The notes under the pieces: model-generated
The model's database searches: none
Told to the model about the DNA's origin: nothing
The model's input: the letters and a program-made list of their open reading frames with translations, nothing else
Part shown: positions 1-12,366 of the stretch, piece after piece
How the letters are laid out: every line of letters begins with the position of its first letter
Numbering within the stretch: position 1 is the stretch's first letter
Program-made: the position numbers and the translations under genes
From: Rapana venosa
Taxonomy: Eukaryota > Mollusca > Gastropoda > Neogastropoda > Muricidae
Reading direction: 5' to 3'
Assembly (NCBI GenBank): GCA_028751875.1
Contig: CM054145.1
Span: 45,477,754-45,541,753, forward strand
DNA: 64,000 nt

Positions 1-147
1 TTTCTCATTATCTTTCGATGACATCTTGAATAGGCCACAAGAATATCAAACATTCTTCTGAATGCGACTGATATTTCTCAATTATTTTATAAAAAGTGTC
101 TTGCTGTAAGGTAGTGCTAAGGGGGAAGTTCCAGTCATCGCTGGGAC

Positions 148-154
148 CTCTGAC

Positions 155-248
<94 letters not shown>

Positions 249-397
249 TATGGAATTTATATAGCGCTGAATCTTGTAAAAAAAAATCGAAGCGCTTGCA
301 CTCAATCATTTACAGGCATGCAACTCTCCTTAAATATGATGAACAAAAGATTTCAAATCCATGCGCGCACACGTATGCACGCACGCACGCACACACA

Positions 398-472
<75 letters not shown>

Positions 473-515
473 CACACACTCAGAACAACACTTAGAAGGT
501 GAAAGATGCTGTTGA
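148..515 (-). mobile_element. CR1-like LINE, 3' UTR and (ATT)n tail
   Basis: Read on the minus strand, this stretch has an AAGCGCTT motif, then GCGCTATATAAATTCCATAT, then about 32 ATT units (148-246 as AAT on plus). The same terminal sequence followed by ATT repeats recurs at 37985, 42878, 45318, 50368, 52575 and 61310, so it is the 3' end of a dispersed element. Positions 360-480 carry a CA/CG-rich microsatellite that is also present at the same place in the copy at 31335-31950. The element continues at 985-1574 after an insertion. Assignment to CR1-like LINEs rests on the linked reverse-transcriptase C-terminus. Confidence 0.75.
360..480. repeat. (CA)n/(CGCA)n microsatellite
   Basis: Alternating CACG units pass into a pure CA run. 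It lies inside the 3' UTR of the CR1-like LINE. Apparent reading frames across it are simple-sequence artefacts. Confidence 0.95.
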
Positions 516-985
516 AAATTAGGGACAGATATGTGGGGGGAACAGAAACAGCAAAGCGAATCCAGTCATTTGAAACAAAATGCCATAGAAAACTACTGGG
601 CATATCCTGGAGAGAACGAAAGACCTATGAATTTGTCAAAAGTCAAATAACACGGCTGGCAGGTCCACAGGAACCCCTTCTCACTATCGTCAAGAAGAAA
701 AAGCTGACATGGTTCGGCCACGTCACCCGCCACAACACTCTGCCAAAAGCAGTACTGCAGGGAACACTCGAAGGTGGCAGAAAGAGGGGAAGACAGAACA
801 AGTCATGGATGGACAACATCAGAGAATGGACCAGGATGAATGACTCGGCACTACTGCGCAGAGCCGAGGATCGAGATGGATGGAGGAGGCTTACCACGGC
901 ATCGTCTTTCGTGTCTCCCCCACGACCGCCAAGGTCAAGGGTCTGATGATGATGACGATGATGATGATGATGATGATGTGGGGGG
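516..985 (+). mobile_element. RTE-like LINE, 3' end (ORF C-terminus)
   Basis: The open frame to 946 encodes the typical C-terminal tail of RTE/BovB-type LINE proteins: KCHRKLLGIS, then KKLTWFGHVTRHNTLPKAVL, then GGRKRGRQNKSWMDNIREWT. After the TGA stop comes a GATGAT microsatellite, which fits the simple-repeat tails of these elements. It is 5'-truncated, with no reverse-transcriptase catalytic region. It interrupts the CR1-like element on the opposite strand: the 31335-31950 copy of that element is continuous at the same place. Confidence 0.8.
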
Positions 986-1574
986 AAAGTCTCAGGTAGG
1001 AAATAAGTGTGTTTTGAGGCTGGATTTGAAGGTATCAAGTGAAGGCTTTTGGCGAAGTGAAAGAGGGAGGTCATTCCAGGTGGATGGACCAGAAACAGAG
1101 AAGGAGCGACGGCCAACAGTGGTTTGTTTGAATCTGGGTGTTCGAAAGCACAAAGTATCTGCGGCTGAACGAAGGGAACGGGATGGAGTGTAGGGTGAAG
1201 ACAGTTACAGAGATAAGAGGGTGCAGATTTGTGGAGACATTTGAAACAGAGGGCATTGATTTTATACTCCAGTCTTTGTGAGACAGGCAGCCAGTGAAGA
1301 GATCGCAGAAGAGGAGTGTGTGTTCAGATTTTTTCTTTCTTAGGACCAGTCGATCTGCAGAGTTTTGTATGCGTTGAAGAGAGTGGATAGATGATGCTGG
1401 TAGGCCAGCCAAAAGAGAATTACAGTAGTCTAAACGTGAAAGAATGAGAGATGTGACAAGCTTGGAAGTTGCATCAGTGGACAGATACTTGCGAATCGCG
1501 CTTATGCGCCGTAATTGATGGGTAGAAAGACGGGCAGGTCGGGGACAAATTTTGTTCATAAAGTGTGTTGTCAA
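985..1574 (-). mobile_element. CR1-like LINE, reverse-transcriptase C-terminal fragment
   Basis: The minus-strand frame encodes [11 protein letters not shown], then [17 protein letters not shown] and [13 protein letters not shown], the C-terminal part of CR1/jockey-clade LINE reverse transcriptases. After that motif the matching peptide continues in shifted frames, so the copy is a dead relic. The upstream part of the element (beyond 1574) is not recognisable because the corrupted block begins there. Related relics lie at 31335-31950, 33225-33600 and 34440-35200. Confidence 0.8.
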
Positions 1575-2904
1575 AAACTACTCCAAATTTTAAAAGGTTG
1601 GAAAAAAGGAAAAACTGACTATTGCGAATTCTTTTAAAATTTTTTGCGATAGAGGAAATTTTTTTGTTGGGTCCCTAAAAAGCATGGTTTTGGTTTTACG
1701 GCATTAATTGTAACTTGTTCTAAACCCATCCAGTTTTGAATTCTTAAAGGGCAGTAGAACATATTTTTCATGGGGAAGGCAATTTTTTAAACATATCCTG
1801 AGGGGCCCCTGAAATCATCGGCAAAAAGTGTAATCAATAGGGTGGTTATTTATATAATTTTTTTAATTTTTCAAGGGTCACCCCAGTTAGATCACCAAAC
1901 GGTCCTTGTTTTTAAAAAAAAGGCGGGAGAATTATTTTCCAGAGGTTTGTGTTTACTGAATTAAACCTTTTGTAAAATCATTTTCCAAAAATGATGGAGA
2001 AGTTGAAAAGGTTTTTTATGCCTCTTTTTCCCCCCATCTGCTTCTATATCTGATCCTCTTTGAGAATAGCTTGAAAAGAAAGAGAAGAAGAAGAAGAAGA
2101 AAAGAAAAAAGAAGAAAAAGGGAAGGGAAAAAAGGGAAAAGAAGAAAAAAAACCCAACCGAATTAAAATGATATAAAGAAAGAAAGAAAGACAGACAAAA
2201 CAGACAAAAAAAGAAAGAAAAGGGAAAGGGGAACCGACAACCGACAGAGAAAAAAAGAAAGAAAGAGCTTGGGTAAAAAACACAAAAATTTTTTTTTTTT
2301 CCTTCTGGTGCTGATAGTTTAGCCTGCTGCGGGTCAGCGGGTGAACGACGTGAACTCCCTTTGGGGGGCCACGGTGCAAAACCCTGTTTTAAAATTTGCC
2401 AGCCACACCTGCGAAGGGGATGAGGCAACACATACCCCGTGCAGGCGGGGCCGGATGAAAGGCAGAGCAGAGCAATTAAGGGGCAGATGCAGGGCACGTG
2501 AAACCCGCTCGGGGGAGGGGGGGTGCCCGCCTTCCTTCCACCCCAAGCACCCGCCCCCCAAAACAGGGGGAAGTTTTTTGATCCCCCTTTTGGTGAAAAT
2601 TTTTTCTGTCGGGGTTTCGGGCAAAAACAGCAAAAAAACCCTTATCTCGGGGTTGGGTCTAGTTGCAACGACTTTTTTTTTTGTGTGTGAAGAGAAGAAG
2701 AGAGAGAGAGAGAGGGGAAGAGAGGAGAGAGGGAGAGAGGGGAAGAAGAGAGTGTGTGTGTGTGTGTGTGTTTTGTGTGGTTTTGTGGGGTGTTTTGTGT
2801 GTTGGTGTGTGTTTGTTTTGGGGTTTTATTGAAATTTTCTTTTTTTATTCTTTTATATCGAGGCTAAGGGGAAATACCTTTATGTGTTTTTTTTTTTTAA
2901 CTTC

Positions 2905-3120
2905 CAGCCCCCGTTTGTATGCGGTTTTGAAAATTCTTACTGTTCACCCCAGCACCCTTTGGCCTACGAAAAGCGGGACAGGTTTTAACGGGGGGCCCCG
3001 GAAGTTCTGCGTGCGTTCGAAAGGGGGGTTCGGTTTATAGTTCATCCGAGGGATTTTTGGGGAGTGGGGGAGTCTGCACTGGGTTAATTTCCGGGGGAAA
3101 AATTTTCCCCGGGAGAGGGA
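2905..3120 (-). repeat. SINE A copy, corrupted
   Basis: Landmarks in order match the reverse complement of SINE A (compare 58593-58945): TATGCGGTTTTG, a damaged 'TGTTCCCACCGGCACACAATGG' segment, TTTGGCCTAC, GTTCTGCGTGCGTTCG, CGGTTTATAGT, CATCCGA, and a damaged 'AGGGGAAAAATCCCC' end. Mismatches mostly copy a neighbouring base. Confidence 0.75.
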
Positions 3121-5439
3121 GAGTGTGGGGTGTTTTGTGTGTGGGGTGGTGTGTGCGTGCGGCGGGGTTTGGGGTGCGGCGTGCGTGCGTGCGTGCTGCG
3201 GCGTGCGTGCGTGCGTGTGTGTGTGTGTGTTTTGTGGTGGGTGTGTGGGTGTGTGTGTGTGTGGGGTTTTGTGTTTTCAAGAAAGAGACAGCCCAGAGGG
3301 ATATGGGCCACGAGCCCGAGTATCCCAAAAAAAACCCCGAACAGATAGACGGAGATAATACAACCAGCCAGGCCACAAGACAGACAGACAGACAGACAGA
3401 CAACAGAGAAAAACCTTTTTTTCCCTGTTTTGCCTCCCCGGCAATTCGGGAAATCCATTTCCCCAATTCCGTCTCTGCGTGTAGTTTGTCGGGTTTTTGG
3501 CTGGCTGCCCAGGTCTCCCAAAACCCAGTGAATTTCTGGTCATAAAGGAGTTTTGTGCGTAATGGTGGCACCCCTGAAATTTCCCTTTTCACTGTCAATT
3601 GTTTGTTTCCCTGCGGACAACTTTTTCAAAAAATGCCCTCTTTAATTTGATAAGTTTTCCATCTTTTTATTGTTTTGCACTGTAGTTGTTGCCCTACACT
3701 GTAGTTTTTTTCATACGGTATTGTCTACAGGGTGGGAAATTTTTCATCTTTGTTGTTTTCTTCATGTGCTGTGGGGACTACTTGGGTTAAAAATTTTCTT
3801 ACACACTGGGGGAACCGGTAGTATTTTAAAACGGGGATTGTCTAGGGGGGGTAATTTTCAAACATTATTGTCTCCACGGTAGATGTAGTTTTCATGCATT
3901 ATTGTTATTCGCTTTTGTAGTTTTTTCTGGCCGATAAACAAAAAACAAACCCGGGTTGGGTGTTTGTAAAGTGGGGGTTAATTTGGTGGCACCTGTTTAC
4001 AGGTCAATGTTTTGGTGGTGGGGGTTGGTGGCGGTGGTGGTGGTTTTATTTTTTTTGGGGGGTTTTTGGGTTTTTGTTGTTTTTTTTTAAAAAAAACATT
4101 TAAAAAAAAAATAAAGTTGTTTTTTTAAAATTAAATTTTTTTCATTCAAATATCTATTTTGGTCCAATTTTTACAAGGGGCCAGAAATAAACATTCGCAC
4201 ATTTCGTCCCCCAACGTGTGAAACAGATCCCGGGACAAACACAGAGGCAAATTTCAAACAGCACATGGGTGTGTGACCCCAGGGCTCTTGCGCAAGAGAG
4301 AGAGGGGAAGAGAGAGAGGGGAGAGAGAGGAGAGAGAGGAGATGAGAGAGAAGGGGAGAAAGAAGGAAAGAGAGAGGGGAGAGAGGGGAGGGGAACTAAA
4401 TGATTTATTCCCAAAAAACCCTTTGGGCCCCATAATAAAGGGGGGTTTGCCGAACTGCTAAGTATTTTGGGGGGGTAGAACATTAGTAATGACAACATTT
4501 TTACTGTCCCAAAAAAAAAGTCACCACAAAAATAGGGACTTGGGATAACAATATGAAGAGGGAAAACTGAATTGAATTGAAAAAAATGAACATTTTTATT
4601 GAAGAAAAAAATAAGCAAAAAAGGGGTGGCTTGTTTTCATCCAGCCTCAGCCCAAAAAGGGAAAATAAAAAAATAAACCCCAAACTTTAAATTTAAAACG
4701 GGAGAGAGAGGAGAAAAGAGAGAGAGAGAGAGAAAGAAAAGAGAGAGAGAGAAGAGAAGGGGGGGGAAGAGGGGGAGGAAGAGAGAGAGAGAGAAAAATT
4801 AAAATTAAATTTGAATGAATGAAAAATTTTTATTGGGGAAAAAGGGAAAAAGCACAATGGTGGTTTTTTTCACCCAGCCCTCGTCCAAAAATTTTTAAAT
4901 AAATCAAAAAAATTTCAATTAAGCAAAGAGAGAGAGACAAAAGACGGGGACAGACAGACAAGGGGAGGGTGTTTGTTTTTTTGTTTTTTTTTATAAAAAG
5001 GGCCCGGGATGTTTTTTTTGTTTTGTTTTTTTTGTAGGGATGTTTTTTTTCCCTTTGGGTGCTTGCTTGCTTGCTTGTTTTAATTTAAAGGGGGTTAGTT
5101 CTTTTTTGGTTTTTGGTTTTTTGGTGTTTTAGGGGAGTTTTTTTTTGGGGGGTTTTTTTATTTGCTTTTTGGGGGAAAAGGTTCCTTTTTGTGTGTTTTG
5201 TCCCTTCAAAAGGGGAAAGGGATGTTTGTTTAGTTTTTGTGTTGTTTTCCATCTGAAAGGGGGGCCCGGGGTGGAGTAGGGGTTTTACCCTTTCAAACCC
5301 CCAAGAGGGCTCGGGGGTTCCAGTCCCGCAAAAAGAAAAACATGGATTCTGCCCTTTACCCCCTTGAGGTCATTCAGGTAAATTTTTCAAATATCAAATT
5401 TGGGAAAAAAAGCAAACAAACAAAAACCGAAATCGTAAA

Positions 5440-5960
5440 GTCGAACGATTGCAGAAATTTTTATACCCCTGAATGCAGAAATCTTGTAAAACCCTGAATG
5501 GGAGAACATCTTTACCCAAGAATACAGAACATCTTGTACCCATGAAGCAGAAATCTTTACCCCTGAATGCAGAACCCTTTTGTAAACCCCTGAAAGCAAA
5601 CATCTAATACCCCTGAATGCAAAAAAACCTTGTACCCCTAAATGCAGAACATTTTAACCCCCTGAACGCAGAAAAATTTTTGTACCCCTGAACCGAAAAC
5701 CTCTTGTCCCTTAACGCAGAAAAATTTCAAAAACCCTGAATCAAAACGTCTTATACCCATGAACGCCAAAACACCTTATATCCCTGAATGCAAAATCTTA
5801 TACCCATTAATTTCAGAAACATCTTATACCCCCTGAAAGCAGAACCTCTTGTACCCATGAATGCAGAAAACCTTTACCCCGAAAGCGAACATCTTGTACC
5901 CCCTGAATTCAGGGCTTTTGTACCCCCTGAAAAACAGAAATTTAATACCCCAAAAGCAGA
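5440..5960 (+). repeat. Degenerate 22-25 bp tandem repeat
   Basis: About 20 imperfect units built on ACCCCTGAATGCAGAAC plus ATCTTGT. It lies inside the corrupted block, so unit lengths and divergence are unreliable, but the periodicity is clear. Confidence 0.85.
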
Positions 5961-5994
5961 GCTTTTAACAAAAGAAAAAGGGGTCCCAAAAATA

Positions 5995-6260
5995 TATGGT
6001 TTTAGGGAAGTGAGGCATCAAGACCTCAACTTCCCAAGGGGCCCCATATTGAGGGCAAACACCCATTCCTCTGCCTCGCTGCTTTTACCTTCCCTGACCC
6101 CAAAGAGGGCAGGGTTTCCCAAACTACACTGGGTGAAGTGGGGGTGTCCCGAAAACCAAAAGGGGCACAAACGGGTTACCCCTCCAAGTGGTAACCCGCT
6201 TGATTTCTGCTTAACCTTTGGGGGGGGGAAAGCGAGTGTTGGGGACCACGAGCGAGCATC
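5995..6260 (-). repeat. SINE B copy, corrupted
   Basis: Reverse-strand copy matching 54616-54902. Landmarks: GTGAGGCATCA, GACCTCA, ATTGAGGGC, CACTGGGTGAA, CAAGTGGTAAC, CTGCTTAACCTT in damaged form, and AAAGCGAGTG. Many substitutions copy the adjacent base. Confidence 0.75.
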
Positions 6261-6464
6261 TAATACCCACGGGTAAAAACCCAATTTATTTCATTTTGAA
6301 AAGTAGGCCACTATGGGCCCATATCATTGGGAAAGACACAATATACCGAGCATCAACCTACAAACTAGCGAAGGCTTTTATCCCCCAGATTTAACTTTCC
6401 CGGGACCCCCGGGTTTCCCGAAAAAATTTAGTGTATTGTACCCAAATTTTTTTTCCACGGTAGA

Positions 6465-6800
6465 TTTTTCTGCGTGGGAAATTTGGGCTGCTCTCCCTGG
6501 GGGAGAGCGCGCCCCACAAGGGGCAACGCCACCCCTATTTTTTTTTTTTTCCGGGCTGCATATGTATTGGGGTTTTCCCATTTAGAGGGGTGTTTTTTCT
6601 ACAGAATTTTTCCCGGGGGCAACTCCCCTTTCTACCCTGGGGTTTTTTTTACATTCACTAAGTGGGGTTTTGCACTCGGGTTACCGTTTTCATCCTAAAA
6701 AACAAACACCCAAATTCCACTCCCCGGTCTAGTGGATGGGGGGAAAAATTTCGGGACAAAAAGGGTTCGAAACCCCCAAAACACTGAAACCCGGGTGTCC
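6465..6800 (-). repeat. SINE C copy, corrupted
   Basis: Reverse-strand copy of the family at 50833-51262. TTTCTGCGTG, TTTGGGCTGCTCTCCC and GGGGAGAGCGCG are intact; later landmarks, including the region before TAGTGGATGGGG, are visible but smeared into homopolymers. Confidence 0.75.
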
Positions 6801-8504
6801 CCTTTCCCCGGCCCCGGCGCGTTTAAAAACTAGAAAACCCAAACCACCCGTGGGAAAGTTTCACTGAAAAAGGGGGCCCCCGAAAAAAAAAAAACCAAAT
6901 GGGTACTTGGGAAAAATGATAAAATTAGGTCCATTATTACTTGGGAAAGTTTTTTATTGCGTCATCCCTGAATTTTTGTAAACAATATTTAAATGCGAGC
7001 CAATTTTTAAAAAAATAATGAAAAAGGGAAGGAAAAAATTTTCCCTTTGGAAACGAAACAAATAACAAAAAAATGAGATGCTGAGATGGAAAAACCCCTT
7101 TTGTCACCAAATTGGCCTATGCCTTCAGGAAGTGTAAATTTTTGTGGGGTGCTTTCGTGCATGCGTGGGGTGCGTTTTGTGTGTGTGTTTTGGTGTGTGT
7201 TTTGGGTGTGTTTGTGTTTTGTTTTGCACGCGCGGGGCGCGCGGCGTGTGTGTGTGTGTGTGTTTGTTGTGCACACGTTTGCGTGGGGGTGTGTGTGTGC
7301 ATGCATGGGTTTCTGCGTGCGGGGCCCAACGTGCATGTGTACGTACAATGGAGTACCGGGGGCACCCACCTTAAGAAAATTTTGCAGTGCTTTAAAGCTT
7401 GTTATCTTTTCAAATGTTTGCCGCTTTCGTTCGATCAAAAAGTAACTGTCCCAAAATTTGCATTCCCAGGGAAACCTTTTGCCCCACTCTTAGATTGTGA
7501 CAGACGCAAATGGGCCAGTTGTTCTTTCCCTTTTTTTCTTTGCAGTATGTTAGTCTGGGATTGCTCGTTGCAATGCGTCTCTTTGTTCTGGTTTCCCTTG
7601 CCGTTGAAGAGGACTGGGAAAAGAGAATCCTTCGATTCTGGAACCCCTGCAAAGTCTAGGCAACAAGGATTAATGTTTTTTCGAAGCATAACTTAATAAT
7701 TGCCGCACGTTAAAACCTGATCCCCCTTTCGGTGAGTGGACCATTTGGGCCGGTGGGGAAAGGATGACAACTTAACAGCGCGCGCACGCACGCACCCCGC
7801 ACGCGCCGCAAAACCACACACCCACACACACCAAACCACAAAACAAAACCACAAACACACACACACAACACACAACCCGGGCAGAGAAAGGAGGTATTCG
7901 ATATGCATTTTTCTTAAAATAACATCACGTATTTTGATCTGTTTTGTGTTTTTATTTCCCCAACAGATACCCCAAAATGAGCATCAAATTCCCTTTCAAC
8001 ACCCACCCAACTTGGCACAGAAACATAAAAGAAAAAATCCCGTATTGGGAAAAAATATTGTTCGAATACTACAGTCGTGACATGTGTCAGAAAATTACCC
8101 TTCCCCTCTGGGGTACATTTATAAGGCGATAAATTTTGTCAAATGTTCCCGTTTTCCCAAATTTAAATTTAAAAAAAAATTATGTATCAAAGGCTTCTTC
8201 CACACAACGAAAAAAGGGAATTCAATGATGAAAGTAGGCTAAATTTTTCTTTAATGATCAGAATTTGAAAAACCCTTCAATACTTCACAAACGAGGCCCG
8301 GATATCAGAATTTTACATGTAGTTTTTTTCTTAAAATTCCCCGTTTTTTCACTGAGAGGCGTTGTTGAAAACAAAGCCCCGTTAGAACCGTGTGTGGGGT
8401 GGGGTGGTGTGTGTGTGTGTAATGGTAGTGGGGGGGTTGGGGCGGTATTTTGTATTGCATTACATTGAGTGGATTGCATACGCTTTCAGTTTATAGCAGT
8501 TAAT

Positions 8505-8730
8505 TTCCCCTTTGGGGGAAAATTTGGGGTGGGAAACCCGCCCCCAGAATGCAGCGCCCCCAAAAAAAAAAAACACAAAAAAATTTTCGCATGTGTGTTT
8601 GTTTCTTTTTATAAGGGGGACTTTTCTAACAGTGTTTTGCCGGGGCAAAAGCATTTTTTCCCCGGTGTCCCCTTTCGTGGGAATGGGTGGCCCGTTATAA
8701 AAGGGGAAATTTGGTTTATCGTTCATCTAG
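8505..8730 (-). repeat. SINE C copy, corrupted
   Basis: GAATGCAGCGCC, GTTTGTTTC, a damaged GCCAGGACAA segment, and GGTTTATCGTTCATC line up in order with the reverse complement of SINE C at 50833-51262. Confidence 0.7.
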
Positions 8731-9880
8731 GGGTGTGTGTGTGTGTGTGTTGTGTGTGTGGGTGGTTTGCATAAAGTTTCCTGTGTGTATTCACTTTTTT
8801 TTTAAGTTGAAATTTTCTCTTTTCTCCCTTTTCTTTTCTTCCTTCCCCTTTTTGCAGGCCAAAAAAACAAAAAATCAGGAACGCCAAAATAAAACTGGGA
8901 AAAAAAAAACCCGCCCCGTTTAAAACCCAAACCCGGGGACAGTTATAAAAAAAAGGGGAAAAAAAAAAAAAAGGCTAGCCTTCACTGGCAACGACTGTGC
9001 CCCATGTGCAGTGAACTCTGCTCACCCGTGGAGGGTTTCAGAACGTCTGTGTTGTCAAAAACCCACCCCTTTTATTTCTGACCTGGGGACGACGGGGACA
9101 ATGGGCGTTTTCTTTAGGCATGCACTGTGGTATTCCCCCCCGAGACTACAGGTAATGTTTTAATTTTTTGTGTAGTATACTGATTGTTTGTTTGTCATGA
9201 TTTTGTGAAATGTTTTAAACGAAAATGTATTAAAATCAACGAGGAGGGGGGGTTGGGAAATTTTTATTTCCCGGTTGTAGAAAGAAAAAGTTTTTAGATC
9301 ATAAACATGGTTGGGGGAATATTTCCGGGGCTCCCATTTTCCCATGCTCGATTTCTACTCCCCCCCCCCCCCCCCCCACCCCCCAACATTTCCCCCCCGG
9401 CATGGTTTTTTTCAGTTTGTCATTTTCTCACCAACACACCCTAGCCTCTCAATTCGCAAAAAAAGGGGTTTTGTATGAAGGCCCGCAAGGTTACACTACG
9501 AAAGAAGATAGGTTTTTCCGTGGAACAAGGTGATAAAGGGATATTAAAATTTGGGCACGGTCTCGTTTTTCCATGTGAACAAAATGCTATTCATATTAAT
9601 TTTTGGGCACGGGGCTGTCGAAAAAAAAAGATTTTTAAAAAACCCCCAAAAAATGGGAAATCAGAAAAAATATCTTTTTCCCTTGTGCAATTTTTTAGAA
9701 ATGGCAGGAGTTTTATCGCTTTGCTCATTTTTTCCAAAAGTCCTGGTGGAAAAAGTACAAGGGCCCGTCAAAGCTCGTTTGCGGATTTTCTTATCAGTTA
9801 GATCTGATGTCCCTCCGTCCCCCTCCCCCCCCCCCCTCGTGAATTTAGCAGTTCCCCACCTTGGCACTAAAGAGTATCAA

Positions 9881-11016
9881 CCCTAACAGAAACAGCATAT
9901 AACCATGTCTAATTCATTTTCATTACTATTGTCTAGTTGTGTTTTTCATCATCTGTATACCGCCATTCATTTACTGATCATTTTATTATACTTTTAAGTT
10001 CACATAACGATTCTAGTTTTGGGTTTGGTGGTGGGGGGTTTTTTGGGGGGTGGTGAACAAGAGTGTCAATTGTCTGAATGCATAACACTTTTAATTCTTC
10101 AGTGACTAGAAAGAGGAGTGACAAAACAGGGCACAACATTCACTGCAAAGCGTTTCGTAGCTCGAATTGTAGCAGATGATAAAAGTGGTCACAGGTGGAA
10201 AGGAAGAGCAAAAGCGAGATCTGTCAAGACAATGAAATGCATGATAGATAACATTTGTAGCACTCATAAAAAAAAAACCCACAATTTTACAAAGTGGCGG
10301 AGCAAACAAATCAGTGGGTCTGTTCGATTCAAATGTAACACCTTTGACCCAAAGTTGTCCAACCATTCTCTCTCTCATCTAAAGGGAAGTATAGTTATGA
10401 GCTTCTTTGTAGGTACGTTTTTAAGTTAGGGCATGATTTGAGTCTCCAGTCGCTAGTGGATTGTTTTGCTATCCACACTTTGTAACTTGAGATAATTTGC
10501 TGGGGAAATGCACTTCTTCGTCATAATTAAGTTTAGAAAAAACAAAACCAACACAAACGCACAATGCGTAATGTTTTAGTATCTGCCTTCCTGATTGAAC
10601 ACTCATAATCTTTAAAAAGTTTAATTGCTTATGCTTTTGAAATTAAATTGTCAAATAATGTGTATGGGTACCAAACAAAATTAACCAGTCCTCAACAGAT
10701 GTGTGTGTGTGTGTGTGTGTGTAGGGGGGAGGGGGGAGGTCAGCTGAGACAGAGCTAGGTCAGAATTATTTCTGGTTGATCAGGACTTAATTGGGGTTTT
10801 TTTAACTGAGCTTTTTAACAGGAACACTGAAGGCATTGGGAGCCGGGAAGGAGATACTGTCATTGCTGGTGGTTTAATATATTGATTAGCAGATTACTGA
10901 ACCATAAGCGGGCTCTTTACTACTGCCTTTGACAGCAATGTAACTAAAGGTGTAGCAGACAAAAGAAAAATGAGAAATTCTCTACAAAATGACACAAAAG
11001 GAGAAAGTGATGACAG

Positions 11017-11052
<36 letters not shown>

Positions 11053-12233
11053 CTCTTACCGACGGTTTGGGGGTTGTTTTTTTTTGGGGGGGGGGTTGTT
11101 TGGGTTGTTTGGGGTTTTTTGTATCGTGAAACGATAACCCAGTTCAGTTCTTAAGCTTGAAAACTACTAAATCCAGCAGCAAATCTAATTCTCAGCTCTG
11201 ATGACTAGAAAAAGAGGCCACGAATTTTCATTGCAGTGAAAGAGAGTTATCCCGCCTTTTACCCCTGCTGTGGGGGCGATATGCTAATTAAACTAGCCTA
11301 GCGCCAATGTGCAAACTCAGCCATGTTGAGACGTACATCGAATTGCCGAGACTAAAATGTTGGTGGGTATTGGTGGGTCTTGGTCTTTTGTTCTACAAAT
11401 GGTAAGTGTTATGCAGCTCTAGAGCTGGCAGCGTAGACAATGGCCTAATTAAATGACATTGCTTCTTTTATCTTCATGTAGTCTGGATCCCAGCTGTTCA
11501 AGTTACAATATTGGCCGGGCACTTTTGACCTGGAGACCAGTCATTGATTGGGATTGAGATAGGCCTGCATTGAACCTCGCGGTTCTCAATTGAAATGTCC
11601 GTGAATTTCAGAAAAAGTATAAACCCTAGCCCTTCAAACATTGTCAGAACTTGGAGTTACAACTGTTTATTTCCTTGCTACACAAATTCCACAGAGAGCT
11701 TGGTAGGCTAATAGGTTTTTTCTACAAGATTTTGAAAAATTGTGACTAGAATGGATTGTATTGAAAAATATTTCAAAAAGTACTTTATCCCTATCAAGTT
11801 TTAATACCCTCGCTGAGCCATGTTGATGTACCCATCACATCTAGAAAATATTAAGAACTGATGGGCCTAGGCTACGTATTTGCTTAGTAGTAGTTGCAAA
11901 ATCTTCAGTAGTGTCCCCAGATCCATGAGACTTTGGGATAGGTGAAGAAGTTGAAATTTTGCATAATCACGAGTTTTATTGTTCCGTTCCAGACCGAGAT
12001 AAAAACTTTCCCAGCCTCTCGACATTTGGCATGCCCCCCCTCCCCAACACACACACACACACACACACACAAGCACTTGTACTCTTAAAGGAGCATGCAT
12101 CAGATATGCATGCATGACCATCACATGCACACATCCATGACAGAATGCAGGTTTGCACATGTACTCGTGAACACCACAAATATTTCTATACGCCCTTTCG
12201 TGTACCCCAAGGGTTTTTTATTTTTTGTTGCAG
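9881..12233. other. Non-coding DNA with microsatellites
   Basis: Sequence texture returns to normal here. I see no convincing gene. It holds a GT run near 10700-10723, a CT run at 11020-11047 and a CA run at 12048-12071. A 103-codon open frame at 10118-10429 has no recognisable domain and no supporting splice structure. Confidence 0.6.
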
Positions 12234-12366
12234 TCTTGAAGTACAATTACACCCTGCTGGCCACCAGTGAGATAAAACCCACAAATAACAAATCAATGTG
12301 TCAAACATGCTTTCTGCTGAGCAGACCAGGCTATGAACATTTCATTGGTTTCTTCAAATTTTTCAG
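12234..12366 (+). CDS. Unknown protein, internal exon 1 of 3 seen
   Basis: The exon lies between a good acceptor (TTTTTTGTTGCAG) and a consensus donor (TTTTTCAG/GTAAGTG). It is open in one phase: 2 bases, 43 codons, 2 bases. The peptide starts LKYNYTLLATSE, contains MCQTCFLLSRPGYEHF and ends GFFKFF. It has two closely spaced cysteines (CQTC) and looks like a folded protein rather than a repeat. I do not recognise the family. The trailing AG joins in frame to 18182-18280. Upstream exons were not found, so the N-terminus is missing. Confidence 0.5.

Larger units (their letters stand above)
1560..9880. other. Block of apparently corrupted sequence
   Basis: Over about 8.3 kb the text has many runs such as GGGGAAATTTT, long homopolymers (17 or more C at 9361) and few ordinary k-mers. 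Four repeats inside it (2905-3120, 5995-6260, 6465-6800, 8505-8730) align base for base with clean SINE copies elsewhere in the window, but at many sites the base has been replaced by its neighbour. I infer a low-quality consensus rather than biological decay. No gene is called here; the open frames contain only simple repeats and homopolymers. Confidence 0.75.

Noticed and set aside
82..515. Poly-Leu and poly-Ile open frames
   Set aside because: Translations of the AAT microsatellite.
1961..9886. Many open frames of 60-190 codons
   Set aside because: They lie in the corrupted, homopolymer-rich block and contain only simple sequence or SINE text.
10118..10429. 103-codon open frame
   Set aside because: No recognised motif; basic composition typical of random AT-rich DNA; no splice support.
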